Numbered from the stretch's first letter, positions 53,739 through 63,161 are shown. The stretch: 64,000 nt of DNA from Sphingomonas sp. JC676 (GCF_014489075.1 NZ_JACTGR010000006.1:248001-312000); one strand, 5' to 3'. Numbers and translations are program-made. Notes: generated from the sequence alone by a model not told the origin.

Positions 53739-54623
53739 ATGCGATTCGCCCGACACCGCTCCGCCCTCCGCCCGACCTTGCTCGTGCGGCTGCTCCTCGG
53801 CCTCGCCCTCGCTTTGGGGAGCGTGGTGCCCGCCGCCGCGCAGCCGCTCCGGGTGATGAGCTACAATGTTCGTTTCCCGTCCAAGGACGACGGCGCCAAT
53901 CTGTGGGAGGCCCGCCGCGATCTCGCTGCGGCGATGATCCGGCGCGAGCATCCCGACGTGATCGGCACGCAGGAGCTGTTCCAGCGCCAGGGCGATGATC
54001 TGGTCGCGCGGCTGCCCGGCTTTGCCTGGTTCGGGATCGACCGGCGCGGCGGCCATGCCGACGAGCATATGGGCGTGCTCTACGACACAAAACGGCTGAA
54101 GCTGGTCCAGACCGGCCAGTTCTGGCTGTCGGACACGCCCGAGATGGTGGCGAGCATCAGCTGGAAAAATCTCTATCCGCGCATGGTCACCTGGGCGATC
54201 TTCGAGCGCATCGGCAAGGGACCGGACAAGGGCCGCCGTTTCCGGCTGCTCAACACCCATTTCCCCTATCGCGACGAAGATGATGTCGCGCGGGAGAAGG
54301 GGGCGAAATTGATCGTCTCCCGGCTCGGCACGCTGCCCGGCGCCGACCTGCCCACCGTGCTGACCGGCGACTTCAACACCACGCCCGAGAGCCCGGCCTG
54401 GAAGGTGCTGGCGGGGGCGCTGACCGACACGCGCACCGCCGCGCCGACCCGCACGGGGCCCGAGGGGACCTGGCATGCCTTTACCGGCAAGCCCGACGGC
54501 CGGATCGACGGGATCTTCGTGCACGGCTTCACCGCGCTGCGGGCCGAGACGCTGACCGACCATAAGGGGCCGGTATGGACCTCGGATCATTTTCCGATCG
54601 TCGCGGACCTGAAGATGCAGTGA
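53739..54623 (+). CDS. endonuclease/exonuclease/phosphatase (EEP) family secreted protein
   Basis: 294 residues: a signal-peptide-like N-terminus (TLLVRLLLGLALALGSVVPAAAQ), then the EEP fold: LRVMSYNVRFPSKDDGANLWEARR, GTQELFQRQGDDL (metal Glu), LLNTHFPYRDEDD, LTGDFNTTPESPAW and SDHFPIVADL. It is exported, so phosphodiesterase or phosphatase activity on extracytoplasmic substrates is more likely than DNA repair. Confidence 0.87.
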   Translation: MRFARHRSALRPTLLVRLLLGLALALGSVVPAAAQPLRVMSYNVRFPSKDDGANLWEARRDLAAAMIRREHPDVIGTQELFQRQGDDLVARLPGFAWFGIDRRGGHADEHMGVLYDTKRLKLVQTGQFWLSDTPEMVASISWKNLYPRMVTWAIFERIGKGPDKGRRFRLLNTHFPYRDEDDVAREKGAKLIVSRLGTLPGADLPTVLTGDFNTTPESPAWKVLAGALTDTRTAAPTRTGPEGTWHAFTGKPDGRIDGIFVHGFTALRAETLTDHKGPVWTSDHFPIVADLKMQ

Positions 54624-54822
54624 GGCGCAGCGTCTGGCAGCCGTCGCACAGGCGATCAAGTTGACACGGTTGACACCTGCTATGTGAAAAAAGCATCGCC
54701 CCGACGGTGCGCATGCGGCCGCGTCTGGCGGCGCCGGGTGCCGCGACGGGCATGGGTGCTGATCCTCGGATTCCGCGCATGCGGGGGACTGCAGCAGACG
54801 AAATCCTACATTGGAAGGGCCG

Positions 54823-55056
54823 TCAGCTTCGCGGCGGCGGCAGCGCCTTGCGGGCGTATCGCGCGTGGACGAGCGGCGCCGTCGCGAGCAGGATCGCCGC
54901 GACCATCCCGCCGACCGCGAGCAGCCCGAGCGGGGTCATGCGGACCTCGGATTCCATCAAAAACCGGTCGCCGAAACGGATCGTGGCGCGGGTGGTCTGC
55001 GGCGTGTCGAGCGGGTGCGGCGCCGGCGCGTCGACCTTGGCGGCGGGGTCCTTCAT
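54823..55056 (-). CDS. single-pass membrane protein coupled to the tail-tube gene
   Basis: 77 residues: a hydrophilic front (VDAPAPHPLDTPQTTRATIRFGDRFLMESEVR), one hydrophobic helix (PLGLLAVGGMVAAILLATAPLV, about residues 42-63) and a short basic tail (HARYARKALPPPRS). It starts inside the stop of the gp19-like gene (4-base ATGA overlap), so both are made from one mRNA. No homologue is recalled. No Shine-Dalgarno is needed given the coupling. Confidence 0.6.
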   Translation of the reverse strand: MKDPAAKVDAPAPHPLDTPQTTRATIRFGDRFLMESEVRMTPLGLLAVGGMVAAILLATAPLVHARYARKALPPPRS

Positions 55057-55577
55057 TTCGGCTCGTTATAGTTCGGCTCGGCGGGCTCGGGCACGTCATA
55101 GTCGCGCTCCCAGCCTTCGTTCTGCAGCACCAGCCGCTGGAACGCGACCGAACTGGCATTGGCGTCGAGATCGGGCAACGCCTCGAACTCCGAGGGCCAG
55201 GCGCGGAAGATCTTGTAGGCGAGCACCACCTGGCCCGCTTCGTTGTAGAGTTCGAGCAGCAGGTCCTTGCGGAAATCCTTGAGCGAGACCTCCTCGCCCG
55301 GGACCGCGCCGAAATTATGGACCTTGTTGGCCCAGCGCTCGAACTCGGGATCGTGGCTGACCCCGCGCTCGATCGTGATCGGCTCATATTCGGTGCGACC
55401 GGGGGATTTGCGCGAGGTGGAGGGATCGCCGCCCTCACGATGCTCGATCACCTCGGTGGTGCGGCGCAGGCCGCTGACCCGCGAGATGCCGGCGATGACG
55501 CGGCCATCCCATTGCAGGCGGAACTTGAAGTTCTTGTAGGGATCGAACCGCGTCGGGTTGACGGTGAACTGCGCCAT
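55053..55577 (-). CDS. T4 gp19-like tail tube protein (TIGR02241, contractile injection system family)
   Basis: 174 residues beginning FDPYKNFKFRLQWDGRVIAGISRVSGLRRTTEVIEHREGGDPSTSRKSPGRTEYEPITIERGVSHDPEFERWANKV in sense, and ending FEALPDLDANASSVAFQRLVLQNEGWERDYDVPEP, which match phage-like tail-tube proteins of extracellular contractile injection systems. No sheath, baseplate or spike genes lie in the window, so it is an orphan. AAGGAG lies 7 bases before the ATG. It is followed by the coupled membrane protein. Confidence 0.8.
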   Translation of the reverse strand: MAQFTVNPTRFDPYKNFKFRLQWDGRVIAGISRVSGLRRTTEVIEHREGGDPSTSRKSPGRTEYEPITIERGVSHDPEFERWANKVHNFGAVPGEEVSLKDFRKDLLLELYNEAGQVVLAYKIFRAWPSEFEALPDLDANASSVAFQRLVLQNEGWERDYDVPEPAEPNYNEPK

Positions 55578-55673
55578 GAGACGACTCCTTCAGCCGGGAA
55601 GCGAAAGAGGCCGTGCCCGGGCGGCCATGTCAACCGCCGCGCGACCGGCGGGTGGTTCGCCTGCGTCGCGGAG

Positions 55674-56099
55674 TCAGTCGATCGCCTCGACGCCCTGTTC
55701 GCGCAGCCGCTCGATATGGTCCTTCATGGCCTGGAGCTGTTCGGGCGGGTGGCCCTGCCACTCTGCGACCTCGCCGGTGACGCGCAGCGGCGCCTGCGAA
55801 CGGTAGGATCGGGTGGGGTTGCCGGGGAATTTCTTGTCGGTGAGGTTGGGGTCGTCGACGATCGGCCCGGTCGGCTCGACGATGTAGATCCGCCCCGCCC
55901 CTTCGCCGGCCGCCAGCTCGGCACCCCAGATCGCCGCTTCGAGCGTGCCGGTCAGATAGACCCAGGACGCCTTTTTGCGCTGGCCATAATTGGAGCTGTA
56001 GCCGGGGGCGATCAGATCGCCCGGTACCAGATCGGCGCGGGTGCCGTGGTAGAAGAGCTGGAGGGCGTCCGGGGATGTCATCGGGTCGAACTCTCGCAT
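55674..56099 (-). CDS. arr: NAD(+)--rifampin ADP-ribosyltransferase (Arr)
   Basis: 141 residues. FYHGTRADLVPGDLIAPGYSSNYG, ASWVYLTGTLEAAIWGAELA, RIYIVEPTGPIVDDPNLTDKKFPGNPTRSYRS and GEVAEWQGHPPEQ are the Arr signatures; the HGT and following tyrosine/glutamate loops are those that bind NAD. Inactivates rifamycins by ADP-ribosylation at C23. Some Arr homologues are chromosomal and of unknown native role. Confidence 0.9.
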   Translation of the reverse strand: MREFDPMTSPDALQLFYHGTRADLVPGDLIAPGYSSNYGQRKKASWVYLTGTLEAAIWGAELAAGEGAGRIYIVEPTGPIVDDPNLTDKKFPGNPTRSYRSQAPLRVTGEVAEWQGHPPEQLQAMKDHIERLREQGVEAID

Positions 56100-56193
56100 T
56101 GCCGGGTTCGTGATCGCATAGCGCGTCGCTGGGAGCGCGAGCCAGTCCTCAATCTATTCCCCGTTGCGGGCGCGGGACGGGCGGAGGGCGGGA

Positions 56194-56589
56194 TCAGCGG
56201 TATTCCACCAGATCCCAGCGATTGCCGTAGAGATCCTCGAACACCGCGACCTTGCCATAGGGCATGACGGCCGGCGGGCGGACGAAGCTTATGCCGGCGG
56301 CCGTGTAGGCGGCGAAGTCGCGGTCGAAATCATCGGTGGCGAGGAAGAGGAATACGCGGCCGCCGGCCTGGTTGCCGATGGCGGTTTCCTGCTCGGGCGT
56401 GGTTGCGCGGGCGAGGAGGATAGCGGTGGCGTTCTCCGGCGCGCCGGGCGGGCGGATGGTGACCCAGCGCTTGTCCTGCTCGGGCTGGTAGTTGTCTTCG
56501 ACCAGGGTGAAGCCGAGCTTGCCGGTGTAGAAGGCGAGCGCTTCGTCATAGTCGCGGACGAGGAGGGCGATATGGGCTAGGTGGGGCAT
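56194..56589 (-). CDS. VOC (glyoxalase/bleomycin resistance-like) family protein
   Basis: 131 residues: LAHIALLVRDYDEALAFYTGKLGFTLVEDN at the start, metal-site strands FLFLATDDFDRDFAAYTAAGISF and VAVFEDLYGNRWDLVEYR at the end. One paired beta-alpha-beta-beta-beta domain; probably a dioxygenase, isomerase or resistance binder, unassigned. ATG at 56589; the frame remains open to 56784 but overlaps the Gp37-like gene. Lies at the edge of the AT-richer cassette. Confidence 0.85.
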   Translation of the reverse strand: MPHLAHIALLVRDYDEALAFYTGKLGFTLVEDNYQPEQDKRWVTIRPPGAPENATAILLARATTPEQETAIGNQAGGRVFLFLATDDFDRDFAAYTAAGISFVRPPAVMPYGKVAVFEDLYGNRWDLVEYR

Positions 56590-56596
56590 GGCGAAT

Positions 56597-57355
56597 TTAG
56601 GCTGACAATTCGTGCGGGTACTCATCGTAAGTCCGGCCACGCAGCTTCCGGCCCGTAGTTTTTTTATTTCGGCCGCCCCATTGCTTGAAAAAGAAGGCGG
56701 TATTCGCCCTGCGGCAAGCTGTTTGGATATCTTCGACCCAATCGATTTCCATTGGCCGGGCGCTTGGTCCCGACTCCCCTCCAACTATGGCCCAATGGAT
56801 GCCATCAAGTTTAATCGGACCAATAGACCCGATGAGCGGTTCGAAGGAAACGAAGCGCGTCATTCCCGCGATACCGACAATATGATCGATGCGATCAACA
56901 ACCTCGGAATTTTCGACCGAAGTACCGATCCAAACTTGATTGAGAATGGGCAGTTGTTTCTCGGCGAACATTGCAGCCATACGATCCGGCCGCTTTGTCA
57001 AAACTTGGAACTGATGCTGTGGACATAACTTCATCGTGGCCCAGACGGCTGTGATAAAGGCATCCGGCACGTCCTCATGGAACAAATCGGACATTGAATT
57101 GACGAAAATACGCTTGCCACGCTTCCATCCAACGGGATCATTCAAACTCGAGTGATCGACATTTACACGTCCCGTCCACACCGTGCGGCTCCCACTCTTA
57201 CGAGTCGTGCCTTCATATTTCGGATGCCCCATTGCCTGAAGCCGAGCAGCCATACGCATAGCGTAGCAGTTGGAGCATCCTGCAGAGGCAATGTTGCACC
57301 CTGCGACCGGATTCCATGTCACGTCGGTCCATTCGATTGATGAATTGCCAGACAT
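56597..57355 (-). CDS. three-Cys-motif protein, phage Gp37/Gp68 family (DUF5131)
   Basis: 252 residues. The start SSIEWTDVTWNPVAGCNIASAGCSNCYA carries Cys20, Cys27 and Cys30 (CX6CX2C), a radical-SAM-like three-Cys motif; then KRIFVNSMSDLFHEDVP, VLTKRPDRMAAMFAEKQ, GTSVENSEVVDRIDH, FVSFEPLIGSIGP and GGESGPSARPMEIDWVEDI. Found in mycobacteriophages and mobile elements next to TcmP. The chemistry is unknown. Overlaps tcmP by one base (TAATG) and is AT-richer than the surroundings. Confidence 0.88.
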   Translation of the reverse strand: MSGNSSIEWTDVTWNPVAGCNIASAGCSNCYAMRMAARLQAMGHPKYEGTTRKSGSRTVWTGRVNVDHSSLNDPVGWKRGKRIFVNSMSDLFHEDVPDAFITAVWATMKLCPQHQFQVLTKRPDRMAAMFAEKQLPILNQVWIGTSVENSEVVDRIDHIVGIAGMTRFVSFEPLIGSIGPIKLDGIHWAIVGGESGPSARPMEIDWVEDIQTACRRANTAFFFKQWGGRNKKTTGRKLRGRTYDEYPHELSA

Positions 57356-58260
57356 TACCTTAGAACCGCGCTTGCCAGCTTCGACGCCAACTTTGCTCGC
57401 TCACTAGGATTCGCCCAAGCAAACATCAAAGAGAATTCGTGCAAGCCATTGCGACCAAGCGGCAGAACCTGATCTATGACCCGTCCTTGAAACGCATGCT
57501 TCAAACGCTCCTTCGCAACGGTTTCAAACCACTTCACATCTACCGCACGCCGGGACACGGGCTGACTCGCGCCCCACAAGTCTATTTGCCCCTTCTCTTC
57601 GACTGCCACGACGTTTCTCCATTCAGTCGTTCCGAGCGCCTCATCCACGCTCCGACCGCCGTCCTCCAAGACCTCTCCATCATGACGGATTTGCCGGTAC
57701 ATCGCAAAGACAGGCACGAGATACCAAACATCCACGGCGCATGTTCGCGCTAGCGCTTCCAACGTCGAAAACTTGATCTGCAACCCGAACGGGTCAAGGA
57801 AAACGACTGCTCGGGTAGCTTTCCAGTTTGTGCGCTTGCACAGGTCGAGCAACATCTCGTTGGCATCGAACTTAGTGATTTGAATACGATCTGTGAGATG
57901 TTGAAAGTCGGAGCTTACTGCGGCGCGTAAAGCATCCACGTTCGATTTCTTCACATCGTTCAGTAGGTAACGGTCGAAGGAAGGTCCTACTTTCAGCGCC
58001 CGAAGAGCCGACCCGACGATAATCTGGTCCGCATCGGCTACGGCTTGGTTGCTATCAAGAAGGTAAGTCTGCCCATTGTCCTTGGCCTCACGGTCGGCCA
58101 GTGCGGAACGTGGGATCGACGCCCCAGAACCCGCACAGGCATCGACATAGAGCAATTCAAAATCCTGCAGCTTGAGCGCGGTGGTATAGGCCGCGAGATA
58201 CTTCTCGACCGTCTCCAGTTTGCGACGCGTGTGCTCGTCTCCAAAAGCCTGCGCGACCAT
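57355..58260 (-). CDS. tcmP: three-Cys-motif partner protein TcmP
   Basis: 301 residues. Recognised by FGDEHTRRKLETVEKYLAAYTTALK, LLYVDACAGSGASIP (a Rossmann/methyltransferase-like loop), VVFLDPFGLQIKFSTLEALARTCAVDVWYLVP and the always adjacent Gp37/Gp68 gene. Looks like an AdoMet-dependent methyltransferase fold, but catalytic activity is unproven. 60-base lines here count about 47-48% GC (57421 and 57901 by hand) against 68% at 58921. A 7-bp hairpin lies just upstream of its ATG. Confidence 0.9.
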   Translation of the reverse strand: MVAQAFGDEHTRRKLETVEKYLAAYTTALKLQDFELLYVDACAGSGASIPRSALADREAKDNGQTYLLDSNQAVADADQIIVGSALRALKVGPSFDRYLLNDVKKSNVDALRAAVSSDFQHLTDRIQITKFDANEMLLDLCKRTNWKATRAVVFLDPFGLQIKFSTLEALARTCAVDVWYLVPVFAMYRQIRHDGEVLEDGGRSVDEALGTTEWRNVVAVEEKGQIDLWGASQPVSRRAVDVKWFETVAKERLKHAFQGRVIDQVLPLGRNGLHEFSLMFAWANPSERAKLASKLASAVLR

Positions 58261-58268
58261 TCTTAACC

Positions 58269-58286
58269 CCCTAAGAACACTTAGGG
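58269..58286 (-). repeat. 7-bp hairpin overlapping the tcmP ribosome binding site
   Basis: On the sense strand of tcmP, CCCTAAG-TGTT-CTTAGGG is a perfect stem with a 4-base loop, 8 bases upstream of the ATG. Its 3' arm includes the GGGG that would act as Shine-Dalgarno, so folding could throttle translation. It could equally be an operator. Confidence 0.5.
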
Positions 58287-58345
58287 AACAGTAATCTATG
58301 CGCAGAAATAACTCAAGTAACGGCTCAACTCGTCATTTTCGCGGG

Positions 58346-60241
<1,896 letters not shown>

Positions 60242-60249
60242 GTGCGTGT

Positions 60250-60300
60250 CGCTCCAATCATGCCGGAGCGAGATCACGGTTTTCGGATGAAAGCCGCTCC
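60250..60300 (-). promoter_or_regulatory. thiC riboswitch expression platform (competing stems)
   Basis: Between aptamer and thiC three complementary 6-mers occur: sense GGAGCG (60300-60295), CGCTCC (60270-60265) and GGAGCG (60255-60250). The last holds the thiC Shine-Dalgarno. The middle can pair with either, giving an anti-sequestor (first with middle) or a sequestor (middle with last, 9-base loop). This is a translational ON/OFF switch in form. Energies were not computed. Confidence 0.7.
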
Positions 60301-60397
60301 CTCCCTCCGCCGGTCTCAACCGGATCAGGTTCAGCGGGTCGGAGGCTGCGGCCTCCCTCTCAACCGCGCATCAGCGGTCCCCCGGGGATGGCAGGGA
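60301..60397 (-). ncRNA. TPP (THI box) riboswitch
   Basis: On the thiC sense strand: GGGACCGCTGATGCGCGG, TTGAGA (for CTGAGA), then the strongly conserved core CCGCTGAACCTGATCCGG and TTGAGACCGGCGGAGGGA, with the pyrophosphate and HMP-binding helices of a TPP aptamer. P1 may form between TCCCT at the 5' end and AGGGA at the 3' end. Located 60 bases before the thiC ATG. Binding of TPP would turn thiC off. Confidence 0.96.
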
Positions 60398-60450
60398 CCT
60401 TAGTCCGCGGCCGGCGCGAGGGGAAGCGGCAAATCGGCGGCGTCGGGCGC

Positions 60451-60486
60451 AAAGAAAAGGGCGCGGCGAACTCGTCCGCCGCGCCC
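60451..60486 (-). terminator. Rho-independent terminator after the PEP-CTERM gene
   Basis: A perfect 10-bp stem GGGCGCGGCG (60459-60468) / CGCCGCGCCC (60477-60486) with an 8-base loop. Read on the minus strand it is followed by TTTTCTTT (60458-60451), so it ends the PEP-CTERM transcript and separates it from the thiC leader. Confidence 0.9.
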
Positions 60487-60509
60487 AGGTTGGTCGCTTC
60501 GTTGCCGGA

Positions 60510-61211
60510 TCAGGCGATCGCGGTACGGCCCTTGCGAGCGCGGCTGCGCATCATGCCACCGGCCAGGCCGAAGCCGCCTATCAGCATGCCCCAGGCGGCA
60601 GGCTCGGGGACCGCGCTGATCCCGGCGGTAAAGTCGGCCTTGAAATGGGCGTCGCCGAAGCCGCATCCGGTGCAGTCCCAGTTGCGTGCGGTCAGCTGCG
60701 CGAAGTCGGTGCCATTGTTGAAATAGACGAAGTCGCCACCGGCATAGGTGTCGGTTCCCCAGCCGTTGAACGGCATATAGGCCGAGGCATAGCCGCTATT
60801 GGCGACGCCCGCGGTGGTGACGAAGGCAACATATTGCTGGCCGCTGACCAGGTTCAGGCTGCCGGTGTTGAAGTCGAACGCGACGGGATTGCCGTAGCTC
60901 GAGCCGTTGAACTGCTGCGTGGTGCTGGCGAACAGCGCGTTGCCCACCGCGCGGCTGCCGGTCCAGGCATAGACATAGGCCTGGAAGTTGAGCGCGCCGC
61001 CCGAGCCGCTGTCGAGGTACATGGTGAAGGAATTGAGCGCGTTCTCGGCGCCGACCGTGAAAGTCTGGCCATAGGTCGCGGTGTTGGGCGTGCCGAAGCT
61101 GCTGATGTCGCCGCCATAGGTGCCGGTGGTGTCGATGTCCTGCGCCATCGCAGGTGCGGAAGCGAGGCCGAGTGCGAGGGCCGCGGCGCCGATGAACAGG
61201 TTGAGCTTCAT
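60510..61211 (-). CDS. PEP-CTERM sorting domain protein
   Basis: 233 residues: signal peptide (MKLNLFIGAAALALGLASAPAMAQ), a Gly/Ser/Asn-rich beta-type body (YGQTFTVGAENALNSFTMYLDSG), and the C-terminal anchor VPEPAAWGMLIGGFGLAG followed by an arginine cluster. PEP-CTERM proteins are cut and anchored by exosortase-type XrtA and often belong to the exopolysaccharide surface. No exosortase is in the window. Two cysteines in NWDCTGCGFG could form a disulfide. AGGGGACTGAA precedes the ATG, within a hairpin. Confidence 0.9.
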   Translation of the reverse strand: MKLNLFIGAAALALGLASAPAMAQDIDTTGTYGGDISSFGTPNTATYGQTFTVGAENALNSFTMYLDSGSGGALNFQAYVYAWTGSRAVGNALFASTTQQFNGSSYGNPVAFDFNTGSLNLVSGQQYVAFVTTAGVANSGYASAYMPFNGWGTDTYAGGDFVYFNNGTDFAQLTARNWDCTGCGFGDAHFKADFTAGISAVPEPAAWGMLIGGFGLAGGMMRSRARKGRTAIA

Positions 61212-61214
61212 TTC

Positions 61215-61243
61215 AGTCCCCTTTGATCTGTTGGCTGGGGACT
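61215..61243 (-). promoter_or_regulatory. 5' UTR hairpin sequestering the PEP-CTERM gene's Shine-Dalgarno
   Basis: Sense-strand arms AGTCCCC (61243-61237) and GGGGACT (61221-61215) are perfectly complementary around a 15-base loop. The 3' arm is the ribosome binding site (AAAGGGGACT) 3 bases before the ATG. It could be a translational thermometer or a protein-bound regulator; no aptamer is recognised. Confidence 0.5.
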
Positions 61244-61349
61244 AACTTGCCTTTTGAAGACTGACACCCGTGTACTTTTTGCGGTTAACGTCCCGAAACT
61301 GGATCGGGATGCGCCGTCATGTCTGGATACTGGCCGATCGGGGACCGGT

Positions 61350-62198
61350 TCAGAAAGTATAGGCCAATCCCAGCACGCCCGCCCATTGATCGCGCGAGCC
61401 CGCGATGCTGGTGACGGGGGAGTCGCCCGCGTCGTCGAGCAGCCGGCGATAATTGACGCCGCCCACCGCCTGGAGGCCGCCGGTCAGGTCGCCGGTCAAC
61501 GAGACCATGGCGACCGCGCCCAGGCTCCAGTCCTTCCAGCCTTTGCCGGCGCTGAAGACCGGCAGGCCGCTGGCGGCGCTGCCAGCGGGGCTGACGCTGA
61601 AATAGGTGTCGGCATAGCCCTCGCCCATATAATCGGCCGACAGGTTGATCCCGACATAGGCCTTGCGGCTGAGCGGCGTGCCATAGTCGAGCGACGGGGT
61701 GATCACATAGCTGCGGTGCACCTTGCCCACGTCATGGACATAGCCGACGCTGATGCTGAACTTGTCATAGTCGCTGGTGAACACGCCCTGCCGGCCGATG
61801 CCGACAAAGGCGCCGCCCTCGATCGCGATGGGGATCTTGCCCAGCGCCTCGACCTGGCTGTCCTTGATCTGGGAATGGCGGTTGAAATTGATCGAGACGA
61901 GCGGGCCGAGCTGGAAATCCCAGCCCGGGCCGCCCGGCGTCGGGATCACATCGGCCCAGGCGCGGTTGCCGCGCAGCGTGAAGTTGATGCCGGAAACGCG
62001 ACCCATCGCCGCCGGCGCCGGGGCGATCACCATCTCGTCCGAGCCCTCATAGCTCGGGACCACCGCGGCGCCGAGGCCGATCGTCAGCCGGTCGCCGTCC
62101 AGCTTGGCGGGGTCGATCGTATCGGCGCTCGACTCCTGTGCCAGCGCAGGGCCGGCGAGCAGCAGGGGGATCAGGAAGGCGGCGGTACGGACGAACAT
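61350..62198 (-). CDS. MipA/OmpV-family outer membrane protein
   Basis: 282 residues: signal peptide (MFVRTAAFLIPLLLAGPALAQ), then amphipathic strands GLGAAVVPSYEGSDEMVIAP, FQLGPLVSINFNRHSQIKD, and the C-terminal QWAGVLGLAYTF with a terminal Phe typical of beta-barrels. MipA/OmpV members scaffold murein synthesis or act as porins. CGGAG precedes the ATG at 62198; the open frame continues upstream to 62354 without signal. Confidence 0.85.
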   Translation of the reverse strand: MFVRTAAFLIPLLLAGPALAQESSADTIDPAKLDGDRLTIGLGAAVVPSYEGSDEMVIAPAPAAMGRVSGINFTLRGNRAWADVIPTPGGPGWDFQLGPLVSINFNRHSQIKDSQVEALGKIPIAIEGGAFVGIGRQGVFTSDYDKFSISVGYVHDVGKVHRSYVITPSLDYGTPLSRKAYVGINLSADYMGEGYADTYFSVSPAGSAASGLPVFSAGKGWKDWSLGAVAMVSLTGDLTGGLQAVGGVNYRRLLDDAGDSPVTSIAGSRDQWAGVLGLAYTF

Positions 62199-62316
62199 GA
62201 AGCGGCTCCGAAGGAAATGTTGCACCCGCGAAACGCCCCCTGACCGCCGGGGTTCCTGAATTAGGTAGCGAATCCGAACCTGTTGCCTTTCGGCATCGGT
62301 CCCGTCGTGCGTTGCC

Positions 62317-63105
62317 TCAAAGACGGCGCGAAGGATCCCCACCCGTAACAGCATGCACGCGCACGCGGCGGCGAGGGCTATCGCCCGGCGTCTCGAAGCT
62401 GCCCAACCCCTTGTCGGTGCCGCACAGCCGATCCCAGAACCGGAAATAGAGGCCGTAATTGCACTGGTAGTGCTCGTGGTGCCGCTGGTGGTGGCTCGCG
62501 GTGATCAGCCACGCGCCCAGCGGCCCGCGCCAGACGAAGGACGGGAAGATCTCCCAGCCCATGTGATTGGTGACGCCCATCACCGTCATGATCGCCAGCA
62601 CCAGCCCGAGCGCGCCGACATGGATCGGTATCACGAACACCAGCAGCGGGATCACCACCGCGCCGGTCAGCGCCTCGATCCAGTGGAAGCTCATCGCCGC
62701 CCAGGCGGTGGGCGGCCGGCTGGCATGGTGGACGGCATGGGCGATGCGGAACCATCTGGGGCGGTGCATCAGCCGGTGAGTCCAGTAGAACCAGGCATCG
62801 TGCGCGAGCAGGTAGAGCAACACCGAGACCGGCAGATACCAGAGCGGCCAGGCGTGGAGGTCAGCATAGATCCGCGTCCAGCCGCGATTGGCCCAGCCCC
62901 AGGCGATCACACCGGCGGGAACGCCATAGATTGCCGCGGACGCGAGGCTCCAGCCGATCTCGCGGCGGATCTGGACGTCGAGCCCGGCATAGAGGCCGGG
63001 ATGGCGGAACCGCGTCGCCAGCGCGAAGCCGCCCGAGGCGGCGAGATAGCGCACCCCGACGATCAGCGTCATCGCGAGCGCCGAGGCGAGGATGGCGAGC
63101 AGCAT
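62317..63105 (-). CDS. fatty acid hydroxylase / sterol desaturase-family protein (second copy)
   Basis: 262 residues, four membrane segments and histidine boxes HDAWFYWTHRLMHRP, HAVHHASRPPT and HHQRHHEHYQ of the FA-hydroxylase superfamily. Could be a carotenoid or sterol-like oxidoreductase; distance from the crt operon (12 kb) gives no proof. It differs from the 320-residue copy at 37283 in length and motif order. It precedes the LysR gene on the minus strand side. Confidence 0.88.
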   Translation of the reverse strand: MLLAILASALAMTLIVGVRYLAASGGFALATRFRHPGLYAGLDVQIRREIGWSLASAAIYGVPAGVIAWGWANRGWTRIYADLHAWPLWYLPVSVLLYLLAHDAWFYWTHRLMHRPRWFRIAHAVHHASRPPTAWAAMSFHWIEALTGAVVIPLLVFVIPIHVGALGLVLAIMTVMGVTNHMGWEIFPSFVWRGPLGAWLITASHHQRHHEHYQCNYGLYFRFWDRLCGTDKGLGSFETPGDSPRRRVRVHAVTGGDPSRRL

Positions 63106-63161
63106 GGCGGCGTTCTAGGGCTTGTGCGAAGGGAGGGGAATGGCGGCGCGAACTTTGAGAA

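Noticed and set aside
54655..54690. TTGACACGGTTGACA promoter-like sequence
   Set aside because: The nearest TATGTG is 14 bases from the first TTGACA, too short for a standard spacer, and no plus-strand gene follows.
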